Below are positions 9,785-20,500 of a DNA stretch of 64,000 nt, piece after piece (position 1 is the first letter of the stretch; the number at the start of each line of letters is the position of its first letter). Source of the DNA: an uncultured Planctomycetaceae bacterium (GTDB lineage Bacteria; Planctomycetota; Planctomycetia; Planctomycetales; Planctomycetaceae). The notes below the pieces were generated by a model. The model did no database searches. It was not told the origin of the DNA and was given only the letters and a program-made list of their open reading frames with translations. Made by a program: the position numbers and the translations under genes. The DNA lies in NCBI GenBank assembly GCA_943787265.1, contig CALSLT010000043.1, positions 36,982 through 100,981 on the forward strand. The letters are read 5' to 3'.

Positions 9785-10312
9785 TCTCCAAACACGGCAC
9801 AGAAAGCAGTCACTAATCGACTTGCGTGTAAGGGGAATGTAGCGGGAGCGTACGCCGTCTCGAAACTCAGTTCGACATTACAGAGAGCAGGTTGCTGAAG
9901 TTGTCGGCCCAGAGGATCGATGACTCACCGAGGAACGACGTCATGGTCTTGCCAAAGTTGAGTTTTCAACGGACTGCTAACAGCGTGTGTTCAGAATCCT
10001 CAACGGGTGTCTGCTCCCAGCAAATGTCGGTCGAAACGCATAACGGGGATGCCACGCCTGCATTGATCAAAACGGTTACGAGAGATGGATGCTCTTCAGG
10101 GATTAGTTCTGGGGCGGAGGCCTGGCATGTCAGGCATTTCCCGCCAATCACAGAACGTCCACGGACGCCGTTTGACGATCTTACTGCGTGAGCTATATGC
10201 CATGTGGGCGGATTCCCGCGTGCACAGTGTTTGCGTTCGTTTTGCATGCGGGCATAGTTGATCTTGAAGTTTGCAACCAGACACGGCTGCGACTTCGCAG
10301 GAGTTTTCTTTC
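9785..10312. other. Intergenic region between divergent genes
   Basis: This region of about 530 bp separates the esterase (minus) from the FHA gene (plus). I see no convincing gene or RNA. It must hold both promoters. A good ribosome-binding site, GCAGGAG at 10297-10303, belongs to the downstream FHA gene. Confidence 0.6.
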
Positions 10313-13300
10313 ATGCTCGCTTCTCCAGCCAATCAGTTGACCAATACTGAGGCGACGGCGGTAGCCCCGACCCGTACGGCGAATATTCTGAGGCTCGAGT
10401 TTTCGGGAGCTCAGCACGACCCCGTTCTGCTGTCGCCAGGCAAATGGAGCATCGGTGCTTCCACGTCAAATCAGATCGTGCTGGATCATGACGGAGTCGC
10501 ACTCCGACAGTTTCTGATCATCGTTACCGAGCATCGTTCAGTAATCAAAGACTGGTCAGCAGACGGCCTTTGGAATGGTAAACCGTTCGAGAGCGCAGTC
10601 CTCGGTGACGGGGACAAGATTGAGATCGCTGATGTCGAACTCTCATTCAGATTGGCAAAATCGCTCGACCTTATCTCGCAATTGCCATATGTCGCGGACA
10701 ATGACTCTGCGGAACTCGTGAAGCCAGATGCTGACTCCGCGATCGAAGAATGCGAAGAAAGTCAACAAAACACCGTCTACGTCACTGCAGACGGAATGCT
10801 TTCGTTTGAAGACAGCGCGGAGCGGCTCGACGAACTGATTGACCGAATCGAGTCTTCAGTGGCGTCTGATCCGTCGTGGCAATCTTATAAAGACTTAAAC
10901 GACTGTCTGCCGCAAGGTGAATTGCGAACCGGCGAAACGCAGTGCGTCAGTGATCAAGTTCCCGCATCAGCAACGAGAGCTGATGACGCAACGATGGAGT
11001 TGGAGCCAGCCAGAGTCGATGAGGAATTGCGGCAGTTGGAAGAACTGCGAGCGGCAGTACAGCAGGAACGCGAGCAACTTCTTGAGAAGCGAGCATTGCT
11101 GGTGCAGGAAAGCCTGCAAGTCGAGTCTCAACTGAAAGCAGTGCGAGACAGCGATGAAGCATTGCCAGGTCTCGTTGAAGCAGTCCAATGTTGTGACAGC
11201 AGTGTCGATGAATCCACGAGTGCCGAAAGTCACGTAGACACTGAACTCAGCGACGAGTTCGACGGTGGCGACGCGAGTTTTGCCTTCGATGAATCTTCGC
11301 TGGAGTCTTTAGCTGCCGAGCACGAGACCGCGACTGTTGCTGCCGAACGAGAAAAGCTCCGCCATCTACTCGAAGAGTTCGACTCGGTAGACGAAGCAAA
11401 CGACGATGAAGCGGCCAACGTCGAAGTTACGGTTGGAGCCGCACAAGCAAACGCAGAATACAGCGTGATGAACGCACTCCGGTCACGTGACGATGCCGTG
11501 AAGCAACTGGATGAACTGGTTCTGGCAGCAACGGGCGGACAGGAGCCCAAAATCCCAGCTAGTGGAGAGTCATTGCCTGGTAGAGTCGCAGATGTCTCAG
11601 CACACGAGACGTCGCGGCGTGCAACGATTCTGCCCGAGAGCGAGTTTAATTCCGAGCCAAACGACGCGGCGGATGAGCACGGTCGCTCAGAGCTGAACGA
11701 CGAGTCTTCCTCAGAGTCTCAACCGGAGCCAGACGTCGAAGCATCGATTAATGAACTGGGAATCTTGATTGACACTGTTGACTTTGAAGCAGCGCGATCG
11801 TTGGATGGCACAGACGAATGGTCATCCGAGGAACAAACACCAGAAATTGAAGCAGACGAAGATGCCGTCGTTGATGCTGGTGACGAAGCAGCCCTAGTTG
11901 AGCGGAGTGTCATTGAGAATCAAATTGAGGATGAGGCGGCAGCCTGGGATTTGACTGCTTTGACGAGAGAAGTTGATGCTTCCCTCGAAGTGTCGCATGG
12001 TTCGGCCGCTGATGTCGAAGTTGTTCCCACTGTTCAGTTTGAAACTGAAGGCGATGCGCCGGAATTCAACCTGCAGGTCACAGAAGTGGCTGGCGTAGAT
12101 CGCGAAGCATTCGCGGCCGATTCCGCTCAACAGGATTCCGACGAAGACTCATTCACGCTGCAGAGTTCGGATATCTACGAGATTGTCGAAGAGCCTCAGT
12201 CTGAACCTGTTGCAGCCGAGCAATCTGCAAGTCAGGAAACGTCGTCTGATCGCGTGGAAGGCGATGCATTGCTGTTCGGAGCAAACTCTGAACGTTTCGA
12301 TACGGATTCGAATGCCGAGGCATCCAGCGAGAATCTGGCAGCCGCAGAGTCGACGCAGGCTAACGGCGACGTGCCGTCCTGGTTTGATTCGAAATTCATG
12401 GCCGAAGGTGATACGGCTGCCGAAAACGATCCGTTCGTTGAAGAAAACACTTCGGAACCTGATGCGGTTGAGGATGTTGGCCCGCCAGATAGCGTCGAGC
12501 CAGCGGCTGACCTGCGTCAGAAACTTGCCGAGATGTTTGATCTTCCTGATCTTGCTGAGAACACAGGATCGAGTGTGCCGGATGAAACGCTCGAGTCGCG
12601 GCTTCAGCAATTCCGCGACGAACCTCAGTCGGAAATTGTGCCCGACGTTCAGGACGACAACCCTTCGTCAGCATGGCCGAACGCCGAAAGTACCGATGCA
12701 GGTATCGCGGCCGATGCCACATTGAACCTTGATCCAGAGTCGGATTCAGCGACCGAAGACGTTTCAGCATTTGAATCTGAAACGCTGGACGAATTTCCTT
12801 CCACGAGTTCGGAAGAGAACATCGAAACTGACTCACCGGCAGTCTCGGATACAACGGATGCATTTGAGCCGGAAGAAATGAGCGAAGAAGACACTTCGAT
12901 CAGTGCTTACATGGAAAGACTGCTTGCCCGGAATCGTCAGGTCACTGGAAGCGGTGCGACTGCTGATGAGAGTACGCCAACCAGTTCTGCAACAGAGCCG
13001 AAATCTTCATCAAATGTATCGCCGATCAACGCTGACCACGCGACTGAAGATGCACCAGGTGCCGACGAACAGCGAGAAAACTGGCTCGAAGAGAATCCGC
13101 GGCATCGCCAGAATCGAGACCAGGTTCGTGCTGAAGTTCAGGTGCTTCGTCAGATTGCTAACCAGTCAGCTCGATCCGCAGTGGCTACAGCGAGTCGCCG
13201 AGACATCAGGAAACAGGTCATTGTTAAAACGATTGCCTCGGTCTTGGCGCTGGCATCGGGAGTCGCCGCGTTATTGCTCGACGTGTCCATGTTGTTTGGC

Positions 13301-13471
13301 CTCACGGTTCTTACTTTTGGCCTGCTGTTTGCCGGCGACCTTGCACTGACGATCTTCCGAAACTGGAAATGCCACCGAGATCTTGAAAGAGCCGCATCGG
13401 AACTGAAAGACGGGGCTTCGTCAAAAGATGACAGTCAAATAAGCGACAATGTGGACTCGCTGCCAGCGTAA
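10313..13471 (+). CDS. Large acidic FHA-domain membrane protein
   Basis: I place the start at the ATG at 10313, nine bases after GCAGGAG; an upstream in-frame TTG at 10271 has no such site. The 1,052-residue product has an N-terminal FHA domain (phosphothreonine binding; WSIGASTSNQIVL) at about 30-115. About 750 residues of very acidic, Ser/Glu/Asp-rich, probably disordered sequence follow, with a coiled coil near 230-290. At the C-terminus are a basic coiled stretch and two membrane helices (about 970-1020, ASVLALASGVAALLL and LFGLTVLTFGLLFAGDL). It is likely a membrane-tethered scaffold read by Ser/Thr kinases; partners are unknown. Confidence 0.87.
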   Translation: MLASPANQLTNTEATAVAPTRTANILRLEFSGAQHDPVLLSPGKWSIGASTSNQIVLDHDGVALRQFLIIVTEHRSVIKDWSADGLWNGKPFESAVLGDGDKIEIADVELSFRLAKSLDLISQLPYVADNDSAELVKPDADSAIEECEESQQNTVYVTADGMLSFEDSAERLDELIDRIESSVASDPSWQSYKDLNDCLPQGELRTGETQCVSDQVPASATRADDATMELEPARVDEELRQLEELRAAVQQEREQLLEKRALLVQESLQVESQLKAVRDSDEALPGLVEAVQCCDSSVDESTSAESHVDTELSDEFDGGDASFAFDESSLESLAAEHETATVAAEREKLRHLLEEFDSVDEANDDEAANVEVTVGAAQANAEYSVMNALRSRDDAVKQLDELVLAATGGQEPKIPASGESLPGRVADVSAHETSRRATILPESEFNSEPNDAADEHGRSELNDESSSESQPEPDVEASINELGILIDTVDFEAARSLDGTDEWSSEEQTPEIEADEDAVVDAGDEAALVERSVIENQIEDEAAAWDLTALTREVDASLEVSHGSAADVEVVPTVQFETEGDAPEFNLQVTEVAGVDREAFAADSAQQDSDEDSFTLQSSDIYEIVEEPQSEPVAAEQSASQETSSDRVEGDALLFGANSERFDTDSNAEASSENLAAAESTQANGDVPSWFDSKFMAEGDTAAENDPFVEENTSEPDAVEDVGPPDSVEPAADLRQKLAEMFDLPDLAENTGSSVPDETLESRLQQFRDEPQSEIVPDVQDDNPSSAWPNAESTDAGIAADATLNLDPESDSATEDVSAFESETLDEFPSTSSEENIETDSPAVSDTTDAFEPEEMSEEDTSISAYMERLLARNRQVTGSGATADESTPTSSATEPKSSSNVSPINADHATEDAPGADEQRENWLEENPRHRQNRDQVRAEVQVLRQIANQSARSAVATASRRDIRKQVIVKTIASVLALASGVAALLLDVSMLFGLTVLTFGLLFAGDLALTIFRNWKCHRDLERAASELKDGASSKDDSQISDNVDSLPA

Positions 13472-13491
13472 ACCGAGCCGAATATTGCGTT

Positions 13492-15891
13492 TCAACGTTT
13501 CTTGACGGCTAGCTTAAGCCGATCGAGATTCATGCTTATGGCGGACAGTTCCGCATGCGTCAGTTGTTGGTTGCCATACCGAATGCGATAGAAGTTTGTC
13601 GCGATGTTCTTCGGCAGGAACGAAAGGTCTGAAGGCGATAGGATTGCCGACAGGCGAGCTTCAATATCCGCAGCAAACTCCAGCGGCGTTTGCGATGGCT
13701 GCCTGGTCAGCCCTTGCCTGGAAAGAATCGCCAGGAACCGATCGTAGAACTCGATACGAATCCGATCTTCGCTGACGAATGCACGTAGAATCAAAAGTCG
13801 AAGCTGTCGCACCAGCCAACTAATTATTCCAGCATCCTGCGGGCCATATTTCCGCCACAGGTACTTGAAGGCAAAAATCAGATTCATCAGGATCGCTGTC
13901 ACGATGAAGGTTTCGACACTGAACCATCTTGTCGGATCGGAAATGAATTTAGAGAAATTCTTGCCTGTTTCGGCGAACGGCGAAGAGGCTTTCCGGGCGA
14001 AGTGCTTCACTTTGTCGCCCAACGGCGCGTAGATCATGCTTTTCTGCTCGTCAATCGACAGACGCACGATTCGTTGCTCCCAGAGCCCCGACAGCAGCCC
14101 TTGAAGATTGCTGAAGGTACTCCGCTCTTCGCCAATTTCGGCAACACTTTCAGCTCTCGCGAACGGAGTCGGGTCAAACGTTTTCCATTGCCCTCCGACC
14201 CACGCTTCGACCCACGCATGCGCGTGTCGCCCCTCGACGGTAAATGCCCCCGAAAACCCGCTCATCTGTCCGCCTTTGAAGCCACTGACGAGGCGAGAAG
14301 GAATGTCGACAGCACGCAGCATCAAAGCCATCGCTGAGGCTGAATATTCACAGTGCCCCTGTTTACGGTTAAACAGAAAGTCTTCAACGGGATCGATCGA
14401 AGGATCGATAATCTCGTTGCTCAATGAGTATTTGTATTCACCTGAACTCTGCAGTCGCTGTTCGATGCGTTTGGCGATTCGGACATCCGGAGGATCTGAT
14501 GATGACTCGAATGGACTGACTGATTCAGCAATCTGCTGAGCAAACTGTTTCAGCCGATCAAGACCAGGTGGCAGTATTAAGAGTTCGTCCATGACCTGCT
14601 GCTGAGCATGTCGTGCAGGCGCGCTTCTAACCTGGACGATCCGCGGGCGATCTGATGGTCGATTGGGGACATATCCATAGAGTATGTATTCGAGCTTGCT
14701 TCGCTTGTTATTGTCGTCGTCGGGGCGGAAAAGGATCGATGTCACGACGTCAATCGAGGGCCGCAGAAGCTCTTCATCTCCAAAGTACGTTGCAAAAACA
14801 GGATGCATTCCGAACAGCGTCCGACTTGCGCCGTCATACACGATGTAGTGCTGCCGAATATGCCGATCGTTGAGCCGATTTGGTGGGACAAGTTCTGTTA
14901 CATCCTCGCTCTGCTTCAGGACGTGCCACCGACCATTTTCATAGCTGCCCATGACCGAACCGCGAAACATCGGTTCGTCGTATCCGAGTCTTCGGGCGGT
15001 TTCTTCGACGTCCATCGTTTCGAGTGAATCAGCTTTGGAGAATCTGACCTCAAGAACGCGTTCGTTGCTTTCAAGAATTTGACCGATTTCGCCGAGCTGA
15101 ACTTCGTCAGTGAAGCCTGTGACTTTTTGAAATCCGGACGACGACTGGTCCTCAAAGTCGTAATGCTTTCCGACCCACAGTCGAGGGATTAGCACAAAGA
15201 AAATAACACCGACGAAAATTGAAAGCAGAGACGTTGCAGCTACTCCCAGAACAAAACGTCGGTTGACCCATTGTTCATGGGGATCCAATTGAATCGCACC
15301 GCGGTATTCGTCCGGCTGGTTCAGGTTGAATCCTGATCGAAACGTGCCATTGTCACTCGGAAGGCTGCTGAGGTCTGGAATTGTTGACACCTGACCGGCA
15401 ACTTCGAACCCGTAGCGAGCCTGGTACAGCGAAAAAACAGAAAGGGTCCACAGGGAAAGAAAAACGTAAACCAGCAACATGACTCCAAAGAGTGGATCGT
15501 GCGAAAGGATTGCTCCGACTGCCACCTGCATCACGCCGAGAGCCAACAGCCACCAATACTGTCTACCAGACTTGTCTTGAAAAAGTGCGATCCACACCAG
15601 GTACGACAGCAGATGAGCACCAGCCAACAGTCGGCCCTCGGCGGCGAAACCGGCTTCGCTGTAGCCTGCAACCAGAAGCTCTGTGGCTGCGATTCCGAAA
15701 GCAACAAGTCCGAGAATGTTGGCCCAGGACGTCTTGATCCTGATCCGTTGCTCGCGCTCGTTGAAGAAGTACGCAAGAATTGCCAACGGGAGTGTCAGCC
15801 CACTTGGAAACGGTATCTCTTCAGCAAATGCGATCATGCCACCAGACAAAGCGGTCAGTGTGTAGATACTAATGAGAAATGGTCGATTCAT
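13492..15891 (-). CDS. TgpA-like membrane transglutaminase
   Basis: The 799-residue product has several N-terminal membrane helices (about 1-190, DUF3488-like) and a large extracytoplasmic part. The transglutaminase core carries the Cys-His-Asp triad (GHCEYSA, HAHAWVEAW, TFDPTP). One more helix (TAILMNLIFAFKYLW) and a cytoplasmic tail (DUF4129-like) follow. The start overlaps the stop of the DUF58 gene by four bases (ATGA). The pair TgpA plus DUF58 normally occurs with a MoxR ATPase; none is seen in this window directly upstream. Its role is probably in cell-envelope peptide crosslinking or hydrolysis. Confidence 0.9.
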   Translation of the reverse strand: MNRPFLISIYTLTALSGGMIAFAEEIPFPSGLTLPLAILAYFFNEREQRIRIKTSWANILGLVAFGIAATELLVAGYSEAGFAAEGRLLAGAHLLSYLVWIALFQDKSGRQYWWLLALGVMQVAVGAILSHDPLFGVMLLVYVFLSLWTLSVFSLYQARYGFEVAGQVSTIPDLSSLPSDNGTFRSGFNLNQPDEYRGAIQLDPHEQWVNRRFVLGVAATSLLSIFVGVIFFVLIPRLWVGKHYDFEDQSSSGFQKVTGFTDEVQLGEIGQILESNERVLEVRFSKADSLETMDVEETARRLGYDEPMFRGSVMGSYENGRWHVLKQSEDVTELVPPNRLNDRHIRQHYIVYDGASRTLFGMHPVFATYFGDEELLRPSIDVVTSILFRPDDDNNKRSKLEYILYGYVPNRPSDRPRIVQVRSAPARHAQQQVMDELLILPPGLDRLKQFAQQIAESVSPFESSSDPPDVRIAKRIEQRLQSSGEYKYSLSNEIIDPSIDPVEDFLFNRKQGHCEYSASAMALMLRAVDIPSRLVSGFKGGQMSGFSGAFTVEGRHAHAWVEAWVGGQWKTFDPTPFARAESVAEIGEERSTFSNLQGLLSGLWEQRIVRLSIDEQKSMIYAPLGDKVKHFARKASSPFAETGKNFSKFISDPTRWFSVETFIVTAILMNLIFAFKYLWRKYGPQDAGIISWLVRQLRLLILRAFVSEDRIRIEFYDRFLAILSRQGLTRQPSQTPLEFAADIEARLSAILSPSDLSFLPKNIATNFYRIRYGNQQLTHAELSAISMNLDRLKLAVKKR

Positions 15892-17384
15892 GCTGACGCG
15901 ACCTCCTCATTCGCTGCTACTTCATCTTTCTGTAATCGTGTTGAGTCTTCCGGCGTTTCCTGGCGATGCACATTCGGAGCGGCTCCACCCGGCGTGAACC
16001 ATTCGGCAAGCTCGTCATGATCGGCGTGAATAATCTCAAGGTTCGGTAGACCGTCCTCGGGGATGTGACTGGCCAGGTCGATCTGTTCTTGCCTGGTTGT
16101 AACGAGGACGCACCGCATGAGAGAATTCATCGACAGCGAAGCGTCTGTGATCGCCTTGGCGAGTCCATCAGCCGATCCACCTTCCACAAGCGATAGTGTA
16201 TCGAGCAAGGACTCGACGGCCTGGCCGACTGTTGTGTACCGAAGGCTGGTCGATTTCTGGCCGCAAATCGTCAGCAGTTGCTCGACACCTCGCGTTTGCC
16301 GCAGATGCTCCACACAAATTGTCGCTGTAAAACTGACCGCAAGTTCGACTCGTTCGATGTCAGACGCGGAAGGACGCGCTGGCTGCCACAGATCGAGCAG
16401 CACGATTAGTCCCTGGTCGCGGCTCTGATGAAACTCCTGGACCATTAACTCGTTCATGCGAGCGGACGTTCGCCAGTGGACTTCGCGAGGACTGTCACCG
16501 GATCGAAAACTGCGTAAATGGTGAAAATCGTCTTCAAACATTCCTTTGCGAGTTTGCTGACGTTCGACCATCTCAGCCGCAAGTTGTGAATCTCGATGCC
16601 ATCGTGAGCTGAGGATTCCAATTTGTGGGTACACCAGCATTTCGCCGGGTTCGTCCACAACGAAACCGCGTTCGACCAGACCGAGCGGAAAACGCGTTGA
16701 GACTTCAAGCGGACCGAATCGGTAACGGCCTCGCCGATTCAATCGAAGCTGGTAGCAAGCCGTTCTCTCCGCACCAGGCTTTACGCTGGCGAATAGAACG
16801 GTTGGCTCCAGTCCGGTTTCGGTCGAAGGCCCAAGAAAGCCACCATCGCTGGTACGGCCAACGCGATCTCGAACCATCATCAGCCAGGATGAAAACCAGA
16901 GTTTTCTGTTTCGCAGCGTAACTTCAACGGAAACCGTTTCGCCGCACATCGCTCGCTGTGGGAGTGTCCGCTTTACGCGGTTACGCCGCAGCAGTGAGAA
17001 CGTCACCCAGCCATTGACGATAAACGGTCCCGCCATGATCGAGAAAACGAGCATCAGCATGTTTGACCGACCGATCAGAGAAGCGACAAACGCGACGATC
17101 ATGATCAGCAGGTACATCATTCCTTCGCGAGGCAGCATGACTCGATCGCGGTTGAGCCTGCCGACTTTGGAACCGGCTTTCGCAAACCGGCTGGCGATCA
17201 ATCGAATTCCCCAAAGAATCAGGACGATCCCAATGAGTCGGCCAATCACCGAAACATAGAGGGTCCACTCACCAGCTCGTCTGGCCAACTGCTCGGTCGT
17301 GTAGAACATTCCCGCACCGGCAAACAGGCTGAGAATGCCCAGCAGCGGCATCGGCCGGGAATGAGAAGCTTGTTTTTGTGACAT
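15888..17384 (-). CDS. DUF58 domain membrane protein
   Basis: I prefer the ATG at 17384 (MSQKQASHS) over an upstream TTG at 17432, because it puts the first membrane helix (LLGILSLFAGAGMFY) directly at the N-terminus. The product has 498 residues: three or four N-terminal helices, a beta domain (TLPQRAMCGETVSVEVTLRNR), and the DUF58 signature DFHHLRSFRSGDSPREVHWR followed by a von Willebrand A-like fold (LIVLLDLW). DUF58 proteins work with MoxR ATPases in assembling or activating envelope or redox complexes. It is coupled to the transglutaminase gene downstream. Confidence 0.88.
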   Translation of the reverse strand: MSQKQASHSRPMPLLGILSLFAGAGMFYTTEQLARRAGEWTLYVSVIGRLIGIVLILWGIRLIASRFAKAGSKVGRLNRDRVMLPREGMMYLLIMIVAFVASLIGRSNMLMLVFSIMAGPFIVNGWVTFSLLRRNRVKRTLPQRAMCGETVSVEVTLRNRKLWFSSWLMMVRDRVGRTSDGGFLGPSTETGLEPTVLFASVKPGAERTACYQLRLNRRGRYRFGPLEVSTRFPLGLVERGFVVDEPGEMLVYPQIGILSSRWHRDSQLAAEMVERQQTRKGMFEDDFHHLRSFRSGDSPREVHWRTSARMNELMVQEFHQSRDQGLIVLLDLWQPARPSASDIERVELAVSFTATICVEHLRQTRGVEQLLTICGQKSTSLRYTTVGQAVESLLDTLSLVEGGSADGLAKAITDASLSMNSLMRCVLVTTRQEQIDLASHIPEDGLPNLEIIHADHDELAEWFTPGGAAPNVHRQETPEDSTRLQKDEVAANEEVASA

Positions 17385-17553
17385 GCAGAAACGCACAGTC
17401 TGAAGTGATTGAAGTTCGGCCAGAACGGCCAAAGCTTTAGGGGATCACTACAGAATGATGTCTGCACGGGGCTGTCGCAAGCCCGGACCTCAACGGGCGA
17501 TGCCATGCCACAGACAATCCTGATCAGCACACTTGCGGCGTGGCGACGGGCGA
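17385..17553. other. Short intergenic region
   Basis: This stretch of about 170 bp lies between the secretin-N-like gene and the DUF58 gene, all on the minus strand. No convincing terminator or gene is visible, so co-transcription is possible. Confidence 0.4.
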
Positions 17554-20500
17554 CTAATTCCCGTTCTGTCTGCCGTTGGCATTGTTGCCGTTTTGTGGTT
17601 GCCCATTGCCGTTTTGATTCTTTTGCTGCTGCTGAGGTGGCTTTGGAGCGAGCATGTTCTGAAGCTTCTTCTGCAGGTCTTTCAAGTTAACGCGAGAGTT
17701 GACCTGCACGACCTTGAAGGAAGAGTTTGGCTGAGCGGCCTGATCCAGTTGGTCAATGATTTGAGAGACATTGTTCAGCAGCCCCTCTGTCGCTGAGATG
17801 ATCAGGATGTTGGATGTTTCGTCGACGCCGATCGACAGCAGACCCTTAAATTTGATCGGCTCTTCCTGGTCTTCGCCCTCGCCACCTCCACCATAGATGT
17901 AGGTGTAACTTCTTTCGGCTGGACGGTCTTCTTTCTTGTTGCCCTTACCTTCCTGCAGAGCTTTGTCGTTTTCGCTCAACAGGTCGCGATAGACTTCCTT
18001 TAGAGCGGCGGCGATCACTTTTGCTTTAGAATACTGGATCTTGAAGATTTGGGTTTTTCGAATTGAACGCGCCTCGGTTGACTGAGGCTTGTCGTAGATT
18101 TCAATCAACTCTTCGATCATTCGGAGTTGCTCGTCGGAGGCTCCCTGAACCAGGATCGTGTGAGAGTCTCGGTCGGAAATAATCTTCAGCGGCTTGCGGG
18201 CCGACAGTCGTCGCGGTCCACTGTTGTTGTTCGAACCGCCGTTGTAATAACCGTAGAACGGGCTGTAACGCATTCCGCCATCCTTCTTGTCGGATGCGTC
18301 GATCTCCTCTTTGAAGATGTCTTTCAGAATGACTTCGATGCCGTACGCCCAGGTTTGAGGGTACTGCAACTGGATGACCTTCCAATCGCGTTTCGGCGGT
18401 GCGTATTCATCCATGACTTCTTCGAGCAGATCAAGCGCGGCCGGGTCATCGGATTCGACGTAGATTTCTCCATTCGTCCCGATGCGGATCTGAATCGGCG
18501 GAGGACCGGAAGTCGAAGGGCGGTCAGTTCCACCGGCAGACGGAGTCGATCGAAGAGCTTCCTGTTGTTGTTTGGCGCGAATACGTTCGACAAGTTTTCT
18601 TAAGGCTTCGTCTGCCACTTCTTTGTCGATTTCAGGCGTGGCAGGTGACTGCTCTGCTGCTGGCTCCGAGCTTGCTGCGGCATCCACATCGTCAGATTCA
18701 ACGACCTGTGACTGACTGGCTGTTCGGAAGAGTGGCTGGCTATCAGACAGAAACGGATTTGAAGATGAATCCGGACTCCAGGCTGCAGTCTTTACTGGTT
18801 TATCGCTTACCGTTTTCTCGCCATCAGCTTCTTTGGCAGGTTTGAGCGGTTCGAGCACATCGGGAGAATCAGGGCCCTGCGGCACGATTGTCTTCTTCTC
18901 TGGCTCGATGACCGGCGGGATGATCTTTAACTCGTTAGCACCTCGCGATGGCCAGACTTTCTGCAATCGTTCGATCAGTAACATCGAGTCCTCAAGATCG
19001 CCTGTCTCGAATACTCGGCGGCGTGATGGGTTTCCGCCGGGCCGCGGTAGTTCACCGAGCTTGATCAACAGGTCCTGAACTTGCTCAAGCTCGAACGTTG
19101 TGCACCGTAGCAATAGCCGGTTGTATTCAACGTCGGCGTCGATGGTGAACTTGTCGTTGGACTTTTTAGGCGACGAAGAAGAGCTCCTCGAGCTGTATGG
19201 GTTGTAGTAATAGCTGCGGCGCGAGTCCTCTTTCTTTTCTTCGCCCTCGCCCATCATCAGTTTGATGGAACCTGCGACGTATTCAGCGTCCAGCTTTCGA
19301 AGCGGAATGACGTGAAACTCGCGGCTTGTTCCATCGATTTTTTCGAGAAGTTCACTGAGAATGAGATGGTCAACTTTCGAACCACTGACGATGACTGCCC
19401 CTCGGGTTTCGTCGGCTCGAATCTGAGTTAACGGTGATAGCCCGCCGAGTTCCCGCACGGTTTCGATGAAGGCTTCGGGGTCGAAGTTTTCCAGCCGATA
19501 AACTTCCGTTCGCTGGATGGAATCGAGAATCGATTTGGAGCGTAGTGACGGCTGATCGAGCAACTCGACCGCGTCTGCAATCGTCGCGATTTTGTCGGCA
19601 GGCCCGGTGACCAGCAAAACGTTTTCGCGAGGGACGGGAACAATCTGAAGTTTCTGCTCCTCTGCAACTCCGGTTTTACCTTTCGCGGCCGCCTGGATCA
19701 TTTTCTGAAACTGCTGCATCTGCGATGACGACATGGGGCCAGCCGCTGCTTGCTGAACTCCCAGCAGTGAATACAGCGGTTCGACGATGTCTTCCGCTCG
19801 GACATGCTCAAGTTCAAATTGCCAGACGCGGCGTTCGATACCGTCTCCTGATTGCTCTTCAGTCAGGATGTCTCGAATTTCACGCAGATTGATGACGGAG
19901 TCGATTGCTTCCAGTCGATTGGTCTTTGCAAGTGGAAGAAGCTTTCCGTTCGGGCTGAGCATCGGCTTCAGCTCTTCGGCCGCTTGTCCCGCCACGAGTG
20001 CGGTCAGCGTGAACGAAACTTTGACGAACTCATAGTCGCCGCGTTGATCGAGTCCTTCTGCTGTAACGCGTGGAACCATCGCCGGATTCAGCTTGTCGAT
20101 CTTTTCGACCGTCATCATCTCTTCACGAATGATGATCGTGTAGCCGCGTGCGAGTAAGTGTCGGTTGATGATGTTGCGAGCTTCTTCAACGGTATACTCG
20201 CGATGCGTTGAAATATTGAGATACCCTCCTGGCAGTTCCTGCCAGTCGAGACTCTTCTTCGAAACTTTTTTGAGCCAGCGAATCACGTCCGGCCAGGGTT
20301 GGCCCTGAAAATTCAGCCGAAGCATTCCCGCTTCGTTAGGCGTGGCTGCCAATTCATCTGGGTTCGGCGGAGTTTCAGGATCAGTAGGTCGTTTGACGAC
20401 GTCGGATCCCTTCTCGCCTTCGCCCTCTTTCTTACCGTCTTTTGCTTCCGGTTTTTTCGCGTCGGGCTTCGACTTGCTTGATGAGGACGACGATGGTTTG

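Noticed and set aside
10947..12863. Several long antisense frames inside the FHA gene
   Set aside because: They mirror the Glu/Asp/Ser-rich codons of the plus-strand gene; no start context or domain.
14002..16020. Plus-strand frames over the transglutaminase and DUF58 genes
   Set aside because: They are shadows of clear minus-strand genes with complete domain motifs.
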